Below are positions 24,201 through 34,773 of a DNA stretch of 64,000 nucleotides, piece by piece. This DNA comes from Pachyseris speciosa (taxonomy: Eukaryota; Cnidaria; Anthozoa; Scleractinia; Pachyseridae), in contig JAEMWC010000123.1 of NCBI GenBank assembly GCA_016490735.1, forward strand, positions 736,001 to 800,000, read 5' to 3'. Position numbers and translations under genes: made by a program. The first letter of the stretch is position 1. Each line of letters opens with the position of its first letter. Under the pieces are notes generated by a model that was not told the origin of the DNA, made no database searches, and was given only the letters and a program-made list of their open reading frames with translations.

Positions 24201-25205
24201 AGACTAGACAGCTGTCAAAACATGAAAGAAGGAGGTTTTAATTATTCCACTGTCAGTCCGTATCAGTAATTTGCTTTCGGTCCTTTCACTCCAACGTCAA
24301 AGAGGTGAGCTTAAACTCTCATGTTCATGTGTTTGTTGACATTCGTGGAAGGCAGTCAGTAATGTTACTGAACGGGAAAATGGTTGTCTGGGCATTTGTT
24401 TGCATCGAGAGCTTGTCTTGTCGCAACAGTATATGTCATATGAATCAGCAATGGTGAAAGCTAAAATCGTCTTATGCGGTTCTAAATTTTGATTTCGAAG
24501 TCTGGCCATTCAAATGAAATGAACAGATCCCACTCCGCAAAAAAATTACGGGCGTCGAATGAGAAAATCAAAGCGATATACTTCACCAGTGTTGTCTCCT
24601 GCGTTCTTAAACAGACCTATCTATTTGAATTTTTAGCTGAAAATGTCAGTTAGTTTTAGGACCAAATTTTCCCTCCTGTTTAATCCGAATTTCAGAAGCA
24701 GTTTAGGCCTTACTGAACAAATGTTCCACCAAAGCAAAACGGCTGTGCACTTTTCCATGGCTTTCCTACCTTAGCATGTTGCAGACTTCGACTGAATAAA
24801 TTCGATTGAGATTTCACGGTCGTGCAATACTTTCCTGGTATAGAATATCTTATGGAAATTTTGGAATTATGTTCATTTTGAAACTTACACACGTGATTCA
24901 ACGACTGCATGCAGCCAGACCGTCAAGATATTTACAGAAAAAATTCTGAATATTTTCACTCGAACAATGCCTTTGACAACGCAACTTACACGAAGACTTT
25001 CGCTTTTGCAAGGAAGTAGCTTAGAGGTATTTATGGTAAATGAATACGCGAGCAGGTTATACTGATTTTAGAACGCGACTCAAAGGTTTCTCGTTGTGTG
25101 TTGTACTCATACTACAGACAAAATACCTGTGTTTGTATTTGCATTTCTCTTTCCTCTGCCGCGGCCCCTTCCTCTTCTTCCTCTGCCATAATTTCCTCGT
25201 TCCAT
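12249..25205 (-). CDS. ZNFX1: ZNFX1-type RNA helicase (NFX1-type zinc finger-containing protein 1), intact five-exon gene
   Basis: Exons in transcript order: 25205-25127, 22742-21270, 18204-15677, 14021-12744, 12350-12249. All junctions are GT/AG and phases match (1, 1, 0, 0), giving 1819 residues against roughly 1900 for vertebrate ZNFX1. Order of parts: RG-rich start (1-27); armadillo-like and conserved N-terminal region (about 40-500); SF1 Upf1-like helicase with GPPGTGKT (513-520), CYTNHALDQ (about 549), VEEAAE (about 849), GDHKQLR (about 875), QHRMRP (about 916), VDNFQGEEN (about 1033) and VALSRA (about 1068); about nine NFX1-type Cys/His knuckles (1138-1415); a RING-like finger (1416-1476); coiled-coil segments; an RZ finger (1742-1776). 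Family members act in antiviral RNA sensing (vertebrates) or germ-granule small-RNA inheritance (nematodes). No break was seen. Additional small 5' exons cannot be excluded. Confidence 0.93.
12744..14021 (-). CDS. ZNFX1: ZNFX1 exon 4 (last knuckles, RING-like finger, coiled coil, RZ finger)
   Basis: The acceptor is CTGTTACAG/GAACCG. The first codons read EPCSWRCPHKRCTKLC, continuing the knuckle array of exon 3. A RING-like Cys/His set follows (CRFCHK ... DCGHVLEV ... ECPKC), then helical sequence, then the RZ finger GHWYKCPNGHIYAIGECGG with CPDCDATIGG. The exon ends IRGNQ at CAG/GTAATT, phase 0. The open frame reads a further few codons into the intron, which are not part of the protein. Confidence 0.9.
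15065..15395 (+). mobile_element. LINE reverse transcriptase C-terminus in ZNFX1 intron 3
   Basis: The frame reads GLFMYSFQNRTLPLKF, then IHSYHTRNSNSYRLPFCRTN and FSLSYQGPKFYNPLNSEI, the hallmark end of CR1/L2-like ORF2 proteins (H.Y.TR...P..RT....S..GP..+N.L). It stops at about 15381. Only the last 100 residues or so remain. It sits antisense to ZNFX1 within the 1655-bp intron 14022-15676. Confidence 0.8.
15677..18204 (-). CDS. ZNFX1: ZNFX1 exon 3 (helicase core and most zinc knuckles)
   Basis: The exon opens after TTTGTCTGACAG/GT with KTYVGLKIVRALL, completing Walker A. It then carries helicase motifs Ia to VI and the first eight or so NFX1-type knuckles (for example LPCGHVCERVC, ACGHWQCVPC, LPCGHPCPRMC). 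It ends KLCTPCR at CAGG/GTAAGT in phase 0. It is 2528 bp with no internal stop. Confidence 0.93.
19534..20886 (+). mobile_element. 1353-bp TIR DNA transposon carrying RecQ-like helicase and zinc-knuckle fragments
   Basis: The terminal inverted repeats 19534-19603 and 20817-20886 are 70 bp and differ at one position (start TAGCCTGCGAACGCAGACGT). The 9-bp target duplication AAAGACACA flanks both sides (19525-19533, 20887-20895). Inside are a decayed RecQ-like helicase exon on the plus strand and, on the minus strand (20352-20687), a Cys-rich frame (VCFLCKAKVSSEEKIK ... AICRTRCYNRLLRY). The 9-bp duplication and long TIRs suggest a Mutator-like or helicase-bearing Academ-type element. Neither assignment can be proven by eye. 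It is non-autonomous as it stands. Confidence 0.85.
19721..20192 (+). pseudogene. RecQ-type DNA helicase N-terminal fragment (captured, frameshifted)
   Basis: From ATG at about 19721 the frame reads MAEDALRKVCEVFGFDSLNK, followed after a one-base shift by VFVNLPTGFAKSVVFQALPI (Walker A with Ala in place of Gly), and after a further shift by IVLVVSPLINLMKDQVSRLN ... IVYGSPESWLGETKW ... VRAVAVDEAHVICHW. These are RecQ motifs 0, I, Ia and II (DEAH). The exon stops exactly at a consensus donor (TGG/GTAAGT at about 20193), so genomic DNA with an intron boundary, not cDNA, was captured. It lies wholly inside the TIR element. Confidence 0.75.
21270..22742 (-). CDS. ZNFX1: ZNFX1 exon 2 (N-terminal domain up to half of Walker A)
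   Basis: The acceptor is TTTTCCTCACAAAG/GT. The exon reads YRKLQELQSKEPSDIAVSLL through the conserved ERSQNLYIYENVEI and GSFLCLSKDNFKTTLFATVA blocks, and ends FSVIQGPPGT plus one base at the donor CAG/GTATTG. The intron therefore splits Walker A between GT and GKT. The frame is open well upstream of 22623, so the GTG there is an internal valine, not the start. Confidence 0.9.
23681..23992 (-). mobile_element. Composite foldback MITE, copy A (inverted relative to copies B-D)
   Basis: This shares with 60211-60443, 60445-60739 and 61570-61847 the blocks CTACTAG..TTCTATCACGAATGCC, GCGAGTAGCGTAGCCAATCA-like, ATGGCGGCCGCTTCTTCGCG-like and a terminal hairpin built on GATAGCTGATGAGGGCGCAG / GCCCGAATCAGCTATC. 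It is non-coding and lies in ZNFX1 intron 1. Confidence 0.8.
25127..25205 (-). CDS. ZNFX1: ZNFX1 exon 1 (start codon, RG-rich N terminus)
   Basis: ATG at 25205 opens MERGNYGRGRRGRGRGRGKR and ends at the donor CAG/GTATTTTG with one base of a glycine codon. Exon 2 begins with the two bases that complete that codon, so the phase fits. RG/RGG-rich starts bind RNA and are common in this family. Assignment as first exon rests on composition, distance and phase. Confidence 0.7.
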
Positions 25206-25675
25206 GAACTTATCTCGTTGCAGGCAGCAACCCCGTCCTTTCGCACAAACTATGCTTTCATTTTTACCGATATTATCATACCGATATTACTGTTCATTTA
25301 TGACTACAGACGAATCCGAGAAAGAAAAAATGTAAACCATTTTGATGAGTGTTTCTCGGAAAGAGAGGAAGCGTTCGCAGAAACAATTGTTGTTGCATGA
25401 CCTCAGGTCATTGGTCAATTTGCACAAAGCTGTCTGGGCAAGCACTGCTTATTACATATTCGAATGGCTGGGACTTATGTGACATGAGATCACGGAACGT
25501 GAAAGAGAAAACAGTAAATCGCCTTTATTTTCATTTTCGTAACTTGTTCCAAAATAATGAGGTCTCGCGATCAAAGTGAAACTGCCAAGCCAACAACAAA
25601 TTTTGCATCTAGTTTTGATCTGTAGGGATGCTTTTGTATTCTATATATTTTATTTCGGGACTTTGAGACTTAATT

Positions 25676-25880
25676 GGGCGCGTTCCTTTGGGGTGATCCG
25701 AGTTCGGATCAGTGATCCAAGATCTGTCTGGATCTGTCTGGATCATGGTGCATCAAAGGAACCGGCGAATCCACTCTGGTCATGGATTCGCCGGTTCCTT
25801 TGATGCACCATGATCCAGACAGATCCAGACAGATCTTGGATCACTGATCCGAACTCGGATCACCCCAAAGGAACGCACCC
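25676..25880. mobile_element. 205-bp near-perfect palindrome (hairpin MITE)
   Basis: The left arm from 25676 (GGGCGCGTTCCTTTGGGGTG) and the right arm ending at 25880 are reverse complements over about 98 bp with a nine-base centre (CTCTGGTCA). The direct repeat GATCTGTCTG occurs twice in each arm. Only one mismatch near the outer end was seen. No clear target duplication. It lies about 470 bp upstream of the ZNFX1 start codon. Confidence 0.9.
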
Positions 25881-28800
25881 TAGTTTGGTTGACTAAACCT
25901 TAAAGAAAATGCTAATTACATGCCGAAGCTGAAATTTATTAAGAATTAAAGTCTTTATTTTCTCCTTTTGTGTTAGAAGGTGAGGATTCAGTAGGTAAAT
26001 GTACATGTATCGGGCATCTGTGTCCACATCAATGATTTTCAGTTCTGATCAAGCCAACACTGATTCACTGAGGAATTCTTGTTAAACTGATAAACATCTT
26101 AAGGCCGTTTTCAGCGTCTGATGCAAGAAAAATAGATAAATAAATAAAAAAGAAGAGGAAGAAGAAGAAGAACGTGCAGTGTAGTCTGAGGTTTTGTCAG
26201 TAATTAGGCTCTCTTGAATAAAAAAGAGAGAATATCTTTACAACGTGAATCAGTGCCTGTTGGAATTATCTTTGGTATTTTTAAAATTCTTTGCTGTCTA
26301 TCAGACAAGATACAATACAAGGCCAAGAACTTTCGTTCATTCAGACAAAAGGACAGCGTGGAGAGTCTTCATTTTGAATAGTAACCTCTTTGTACTCAAA
26401 GGGTCATGAATACTTTTATACTGAAACATTGATAGCTTCACTTCTTTCTTTGCTTTGAAGGGCAGAAGATTCAACTTGCCCAAGTCATCTTTTTGGTAAC
26501 CTAGAGTTACCAGTCTCTTTTCACAAGATGGTGGAGGGGAATAAAGATCTTTTTTTTTTTAAGAGACAGGAGTTTGGTGTACAATTTTTCCTTCTATGGT
26601 TATGAGCCCTTCACTAAATATTTTTAAAGTTTACCGTTCAGTTCCACTGCGAGAGAACGTTGTCCCAGATCATAATCTCATCGACCGATATTGTTGGTAA
26701 AAACAAACGAATATTGCTGAAAAGAATCTGCACGTTATTTCGTTTCAACTGCCAAGATAGTGAAACAGTCATGAGTTTGAAGCACGTGCTACTCGGTAAT
26801 TTTTCTTTTGCAAGTTACATGGAACATGTAGGAGATTAAAAACTAAAGAATCGAAAAAAAGTGTAAAATCTTTGCACGGCTACAAAGCGTTTCGTTTGTA
26901 TCATTTGACCTCAAGGTTCTGAGGGGAGGAAAGCTACCGAGCGAACACGTGTTACTCTGTCGGACGTAAATTCCCTATAGGCACATTCAGAATGTCCAAC
27001 TCACCATTTTGACTTACAGTTAGAGTATCAAAATGATTCCTTTGCGTTTCTCGTAATCTCTGACAAAAGAAATTTCCTTTTCAAAGGGGATACATCCTCT
27101 CTGGACGACCAACACTTCGATGTGAACAAATATCTGCATCATGTCATGAACATGAATTAGAGGGCTTGCTATCCCAATAGAATGTTTACATGTGATGACT
27201 TTATTAGTGCGTCAAGACAATGAAAGTGGTCTCCGCGGGGAAAGGAACAAATTGATTACCTCGAGCAGCCAGATAAGCCAAAATACTCTTCAGAAGACTC
27301 CTTGTAAGGTATTATTATTATGATCTATTTTTTTATATATATATAATTACGGTTCCTATCTCTTTGGTTCCACTGTCCAGTTAATTTTTCCTTAAACGAC
27401 TTTTATAAGAAAAGCTACTTATCAAAGATACAAAGCAATATATTCTGGGAATGAAAACAAACTGGTTTTTACTTGAGGCGTACGTTTCTCAGAAAGATCT
27501 TCCTTCATCGTCAAGAAAGCCTTGTTATATTCTGCTTTACAGAGAAAGAATCAGGATTGAGTCAGATAGACTGAACAGCAACTTTCCGAGAAGCTTCTCG
27601 ATTCCTTCGGTGCCAGCAGAGGTATGCCGCATACAGACACGCGGAAATATTTATTCCATTTATTTTGCCTTTTGCATTATTAAGTGAAAATTTCAATCCA
27701 TGTATGCGACGGATCTTGTAACAAATGAACAGAAACATGTTTTCGTTTTCTTTTTCTTAAATGGACGATGATGGTTGATATTGACAAATATGGCTAGAAG
27801 AAGCATCACAGTACAGACTGATGGACTATCTTATGGTTCATTTATTTCACACTATTTACTTAAAATTAACATAGAAAGAAAAGTATAGTTACAACAGATG
27901 ATTACAAGATAAAATAATTACAGTACAGGTTATAAAATGTGTGTGGTGGTCAAAGTAGCGAAGGCTTTCTAGTTGACCACCAACTTGACCTTGAGCTAGC
28001 AGAATTTAAGTGACTGATTTAGGATTTATTGATGCAAAATTGGAGTCTCTATACATTGATTTTTGAACTGTGTGACATAAACTGTATCGTTCGTTTCTTG
28101 GCCTTATTTTGCAATCGTTTGACTGTAGTCATCTGTCCAACCGAACTGAGATCCAATAATAATTTGCTTCTTGTCATGTGTTTCAAAGCTGTTGCCGAGC
28201 ATTACATTGACTTAAAGGATTGATACGTCTATTCCAGAGTACATGTAAGGCACAACCTGTAATATTCTTGCAGAAATTAGTATCTTAATGTTCGTTAAAA
28301 CGGAGAATAATGAGGCAGAAATATTTCTTTTATTTTCAATTTTTGCTTTTGGCAGAGTGATGACCTGCCGTGGAAACGACACATAGCAAGCCATCACCAC
28401 TGATAAAAATCGCCGACGTTAAATTTTATAACTTCGTAGCAAATAATCTTCGATTAACGGATGAAACGTTCGAAAATCTTTCATGTACGAAAGGTAAAAC
28501 CCTTACAAGATCTTTTAACACGGATGGTTACAAACGTATCTGACAAGGATGATTACAAAGCTCTTTGACTTTCACGGACACAAACCAAGGGTTTGTGCCT
28601 GAACATTGAAAATAGACCGTTCATTCACAATTTCTATGATCGCCATTTTGATCGCCATTTTGTGAGAAATATTTCTTCTTTAACAATGATGATTTGCTCG
28701 CATTCCATTGGGTTAGTCGCGGATTTTCCACCTTCCACCAGCCTCAGCAACTAGGGTCAAAACATAGCAAGAAGCATAATTTCTCAATATTCGGCGCGGT

Positions 28801-31743
28801 ATACGTTAGTGCGACAAAATTAGCCAGCGTTAAAGTTAGCTGGCTTATATGTTGAAATGAAAATATATGCAGACCGATAAACATTTCAAAATGCGTTGTA
28901 AAACATTTGAGAACTCTACAAGAAACTACACTTGTTACCGACTACAGGTTTAACACCTCATTCACCAAAATTTGCTCACCTCGCCGCGTATATCTACTCA
29001 CAGCTTTCCCGGGAACACTCCTGAAAAATCCACCATAAATATTAAACCATCACTAGTAATACGTAAATCAGCCTCAAAGCAATTACACATTTGGAGAAGG
29101 TGGCTGGCATATTGCCTAGGCCCCCTTTTCCCTTTATACCTTCGGGCAATATTCAGAGTACAACTGAAACCTGCATCTGTCTTCGACACTCGGCTGGCTG
29201 GCCATTTATATCTCTTAGTAAAACTCGGTGGATGACTTTTTTGTTTGGTTATTGGTCTGCCTTACTGCCATTCTTGCAGGAATTGCAGGGTTTTCTGGGC
29301 GCTTGAAATGCATTTAGCCAATTACTAAAGTTGAAGGGCGAGTCACCATTAGCCACCTCGAATAGCCTCCGCTACCTGTGGGTAACCAATACTGTAAATG
29401 TGTGCTGGTATATAACAGACATGTTGTTGTTATTGTTGTGGGCATTATTAAATTGCGAGTCTTCAATTCAAGCACTTTTATTAGGTTTAAAGCACAGATA
29501 TTGAATGTAAAATAAAGGCCCACTGAAATACTCAAGAACACTGCTTGTTAGTCTGCATGTGAGTGATCTCAATTTAAGATATCATGTTCAGCTTCTTCCT
29601 TGGACTTTGAACGATAATGAAATTACTTCCGCAAAGATATCGACAAGCCAAGATCCATCCTTAATAGCAATTCTGAACTCGTTATACCATCTGGCCTAAT
29701 CTGAACAAAGGGAAGGCTTATGAGAATATTTACGCTATGTTTTTACAGCGCCTCAAGCTGATTTGAACGCCCACCGAACAGATGGTCTACAATGCTACCA
29801 ACGGTATAGGCATCATCGGAAGATGAGCTGTGTATAATACAATCTACTTCACGCTGTAGGTAGGTCAGCTTTATTGTGTACTGGGGTTGCACTTACGGTA
29901 TGCCAGAAGAAACCTTCATTAGTCTGGGAACACAATAAGGCAAAAATCTCCCCATAGTTGATAGACACCCATGCAGTGGATCATATTATAACATAATTAC
30001 ATGTATTATATAACATAATAATTATTATAATATAATTAATTGTTATTATTGCAGTAACTGCTGTTATTGTGTGGAACTCAAGGCCCTGCTAATAAAAGTT
30101 TCTTTTTTAATGCACTATTTTCCTCCAGTAAAAGAGGGCCGGTAGGTCCAACAGGGGCACCCAACGTTTCTGTTCGGTGGAGGGTAGTTCGCCTTGGGCT
30201 TTCGGCGTCCATCAAAGAGTGCACCCGGATTTTCGTAACTAAAACGAGGGCTAAAAGTTTCGCAATGGGGAAATCATAGCCACGAGGTTTTCGGAAAGGC
30301 CGTAATTGCTGTTTTTGGCAGTCAAACACGTCAACTAGCATTTTAGGAAAGAAAATTGTTCCCTAGAAAGTTTGTGGAAATTTGTTCATTTCAGCTAGCA
30401 TTTTCCTCAAAGTAAGATTTTGTTCCCTTACATTTTCGAGCAATTACAATTTCAGCTAGGGAATCCGAACAGATGCAATTCTTCTAGTTCATGAAAATAT
30501 CACTTCAAACAGACTTCAAACACCATAAGGTACTTAAAAATGCCTTTCTACAGCTTTTGGTTGATTTGGCTCGTTGGGTGTCCCTGGTCCAAGGGAGTTT
30601 TGATTGTCAGTCTCTTCCATGACTTTTATTTCCTGCTGCTCGAAGCTGGGTCACTACAAGGGCTAATTTAGGTGTAAGAACCACTTCAGTCATTGACCAA
30701 AACTCAAAACATTGCAGCATCTTAGAAAATTAAGCAGGCAATGAATCAACGCTGACTGATGAGATTGGGCAGGTAAACCGTGATGTCTTTTATTATATAT
30801 ATTTATTCAATAAACCTTACAAATAGAATTCTATATGTGCTATATTTTCACATGTGAAAAAAGCGATACGTCCAATCACCTTCGCGTACAGCATTCTTCA
30901 CATGTGAAAATATGACCAATCACCAATCAGAGCAAAGCATTCAAATGACTTCCGAGAAGCGCGTGCTCCAACTCAGAGCCCACTTCAAGTTTGTGTTCTG
31001 AAAGCATGGCTTCGGCCCCCGTTTTGTTCCACTGTATTTTCCGTTAGATGATTTTATCGAGACGCAATCAAACAAAAACAAGGCAGCGAACATTCAAGGA
31101 GGAACATTCAACATTTCAATAAACAGAGTAAGTTAACAGAGTCCAAATTTGTCTTTGCAATGCGCGATTGAATCTGACAGTGATTGGGATAAGCGAAAAG
31201 ATTTCACACTTTTTATTTAAGAATTCTCCCGTATTTTTCATTTATTCCGAATGGGAACTGATATTTAAGCTTGTGTAGGCTCTTTGTCTACTTGTTACTG
31301 GACTGGAAACCGCCGGATTTGTCTCAGTTTTATTACGCTCGGCCATTTAGATCAGTCTTGAATTGTTTGCTGTTCTGCACGTAAGTTTATGGTATCGGGA
31401 AAAATAAAACCGATTTCAAGTGTATGTTTAATTCTCGTTATATATATAATAAACAAATTACAGCATAGAAAGTGCTTTGTACGGATTTTTATTCACTCGT
31501 TGCAAAATTTTGAAAAACTCAACCGTTTACTGCCCTCACTCGTTCGTTTTCCTAAATTTTGCAACTCGTGCCAAATATTCGCCTTTTTGAGGAATAACCA
31601 AGGATTTTACTCCATTACTGACGTTTTTCCTTCGCTCTGCAAAGTTAGTAAGCGAAAAGATGCATTTGAAGAGGAAAAATCCAACATCACGTCGCTCCGT
31701 AGTAAACAAATACTTTAAGGTTTCCCACGCATTCACGAAAGCG
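25881..31743. other. Intergenic region between the two divergent ZNFX1-type genes
   Basis: About 5.9 kb of AT-rich sequence with no open frame I can support. Short frames at 28972, 30067 and 31389 have no motif or splice context. The promoters of both genes must lie between 25206 and 32265, but no convincing TATA box or initiator was identified. Confidence 0.4.
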
Positions 31744-32077
31744 TTATGCACATGTCATCGGCTTCCCCGTGGGGTCGACCCCCGGGCTAACCAGGGGGAT
31801 TGTAAAATCAGTCAAGCAAACTTGAGGAATTTCCCGGGGGGTCGGGAAATCTCTCAAGACAAAGCCCCCTGGGTAGGTGTCTATCAGCTGGAAATCCCCG
31901 TGACATCCTTTTCAAACTTGTGAATTCCCCCACCCCTAATCTTTTATCGTAAAACAATGTGAAAATTTTCCCCTACCCTCGCGCAAAAAATCCCACCTAT
32001 CTCCTAATATTCCCCCACATATCTCCCTGGTATTCCCGGGGGTCGAGCCCACGGGGAAGCCGATGACATGTGCATTA
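31744..32077. mobile_element. PIF/Harbinger-like MITE with TTA target duplication
   Basis: The element spans 31747-32074 (328 bp). Its ends, TGCACATGTCATCGGCTTCC... and the reverse complement at the right, match over about 42 bp with one mismatch/indel. TTA flanks both sides (31744-31746 and 32075-32077), the 3-bp duplication typical of PIF/Harbinger elements. Non-coding. It ends 190 bp before the start codon of the plus-strand gene. Confidence 0.8.
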
Positions 32078-32265
32078 CCGTGACCGTGGGCAGAAATAGG
32101 AAAATCCGGACCGCGCTAAGAACCAATCAGATTGTAGGATTCGTTACCGTGCCCTTTTGGAAAAAAAATCTGTACGTCGCACCGGCTTTCTATGCTGTAA
32201 TCTATATATATATATAGCTCATTTCATTGTGTAAATGTTCCTTTTCCACTGTCCTACTTAGCACC

Positions 32266-34773
32266 ATGCCCTCAAGGAAAGGGAAGTGGAAGAAGGACTT
32301 CGAAAAACACGGCACGGATTGGAACGACGCTGGAGGTAACGTTGAGGACAATAATGTTTGAATTTGTTTGAATTGATACCACTCTGAAAAAAGCCTAAAC
32401 TTTCTACCGTTCTCGCGCGTATGCCACTGGAAAATGGCGGCATGGTTCATGGAAACATCGTTTCGCTCAATATATTTGGAACAAATTTAGATTTATTAAT
32501 TTAAGAAGTACAGCTTTGGGACCACATTTATTAGCAATTAACAAAGATTAATGACAGGTGCCCTTAAACGGGATATCATATTTAATCATTAAAGCAGCTG
32601 GCTGCTTTGTTTTTTTTAATATTTCAGAACCTGGAACACAAACAGAGCGAAATCAAGAAGGAAAGGGAACACCATTGACTGGACCAGAAGGAAGCCAGGA
32701 AGCCTATGGAACAACTGCTGATGAAAAACCAGGTAACTGCAGGAAAAGTGATCAATGTCTGGGCATAAATATTGACAATAACAATGACCATGACTATGGC
32801 AATGATAGTGACAGTGACAGTGACAATGATAGTGATAATGGCAGTGACTGTATCGAACCCATGACCTCTTTTCAGCTTGTATGGGAATCGAACCCATGAC
32901 CTCTGTGATACCGGTGCAGTGCTCTACCAACTGAGCTGACAAGCCAGCTGGAAGCTGGTCATTCTGTTGGTTCGTAATAAACCCGTGAGTGGTGAATAAA
33001 TGACTATGAACATATGAAAATCATGTATTTGAACTGCGGATTAAGGAATGAATGTGCTTCTCCTGTTATGATTATAATGATATGTAACACGCGAAAGTTT
33101 ACCGGAATTTGGCTCTCTGCATGATAAAACAACGCGTAAGCGATGACCTCATGTTTTCTCCGCCGGTGAGAGAAGAAGATATAAGCAAGATATTTATTTT
33201 CTTTATTTAAGAGGGTAAGCTGAAAAAAAGCAGGGCAAGAAGAAATCGGAAAAGGAAATCGGGCAGATTCCAGGAAAACAAACAAAATTCAGGTGAGCGT
33301 GTAAGCGGTCAGGCAGTTAATGGAGCCTAAAAGATAACCTTTCAACAAATGGCATGGTACTAAAATTAGCTTGGAGACATTTCAAACACAAACAAACAAA
33401 AAAGAACCAGCACCACAGAACTGAACATATATTTGGAAAGCTCATTGGAAAAGACTTCGTCGGCAGAGTCAATACTAAGTTACAAGCAACTTGAAAGTCA
33501 TGGCATAAACTGCCACTTCAGGATTTCACCAGGATTTCTTCGGGAAATGCTATATTTTCGCCTCGTATCAAACCCTCGGTCTACGCCCTCAAAGTGTGAA
33601 GAGCATATGTCACATATCCCCGGTCCACTCCAGGTAAAGAAAACCATCACTCATATTTTAGCTCCAAATGAAGGGTAACGTCTAATTACCATTCCAAAAC
33701 TTGGTCATTTCAAAGCAACAATTCGGTTTGACCTGCTTAAGCAATTATTGCAGATAATGGAGAAAATCAGGAAGGGACGCAAAAACCCACAGAAAGGGAG
33801 GCGAGTAGAGGTATGAAACTCTTTTATTGTTGCAGATCATAAATCTTCGGATAGTTACTACACGGCCGACCAGTTTACCCCTCTCCCTTTCAAATGTTCA
33901 GTTTTGACGGCCTCACAAAGCAATTTTAGACCATTTTAGTCTATGGACGGCCCAAAATGCTTCAGCATTCCTTTTAAGTTAGGTTAAGTTTATCAAGTAG
34001 TGTATGTACCGTACTGCAAGTAATGTAAGTGTAAGCAGAGATCCATGTGTTGATTGAAACAAACTTGAAATAAACCTAAACTTGAAGAAAGGCATCAAAA
34101 GGATAACAAAACGTGTATGGTTGTTAGGATAGCGGTATCAAATGACTCATTTATTAGTTTTCACACGAGTTTGACGAGAGTCTTCCAAGGACACATGACC
34201 TGCATTGAAGCATGATATCTCGACTCCCACATGATCAAAATCTTAACTCATTTAGTAACGAGGTGAGAGAAATAAAATGAACAAAAAGACACACAATAAT
34301 CAATACTCAGGTTTACATTTGGGTGCTCAATAGTTTTGAGCATTGTGGCGGAAACTCATTCTTTTAACTCACGAAAAGGCCCATGCAGCCGTCCAAAGAG
34401 CTGATAACGTTAACCAATGGCCGTCAATTAATATTCGAGGGAATAAGAAGTTCTACAGGAATTAGGTACGATGTGCGGGACTACTACATTGTTGAGTAAT
34501 ATAAGCACTTGGCAATTTTAAAGAACGCTCGAGAAGTGCGAGAAGCACTCGCCCTTCTCCAGGGACTTCTCTCGTGTTCTTACATATTCAACTCAACAAT
34601 GCACTAGGTACGTTTTTTATTTCTTTAAGAGTTAGGAAGAACCTTGAATGACATTTCGTCTTTCATTTCAGGTGGAAAACTTCAGCAAGCTCAGAGAGGG
34701 CATGGACAAGGAGCATCCAGAGAGCGTGCAAAGGGTCAAGTGACGTCACCAAACGGCAGAGGAATGCCTTCAG
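32266..34773 (+). CDS. Five phase-1 5' exons encoding a disordered basic N terminus
   Basis: Exon 1 (32266-32335) starts MPSRKGKWKKDFEKHGTDWN. The following exons (32628-32732, 33212-33292, 33754-33810, 34672-34773) encode hydrophilic Gln/Gly/Lys/Arg-rich sequence (for example KLKKSRARRNRKRKSGR). Each has a good acceptor (TTTAATATTTCAG, TCTTTATTTAAG, ATTATTGCAG, TCTTTCATTTCAG) and a GT donor. Every donor interrupts a codon after its first base, and the four internal exons are 105, 81, 57 and 102 bp, all multiples of three. The composition matches the disordered start of ZNFX1 proteins. An independent small gene cannot be ruled out. Confidence 0.65.

Noticed and set aside
30078..30341. Collagen-like frame (GAPVGPTGP) on the minus strand
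   Set aside because: Too short a Gly-X-Y run, with no splice context or homologous neighbours.
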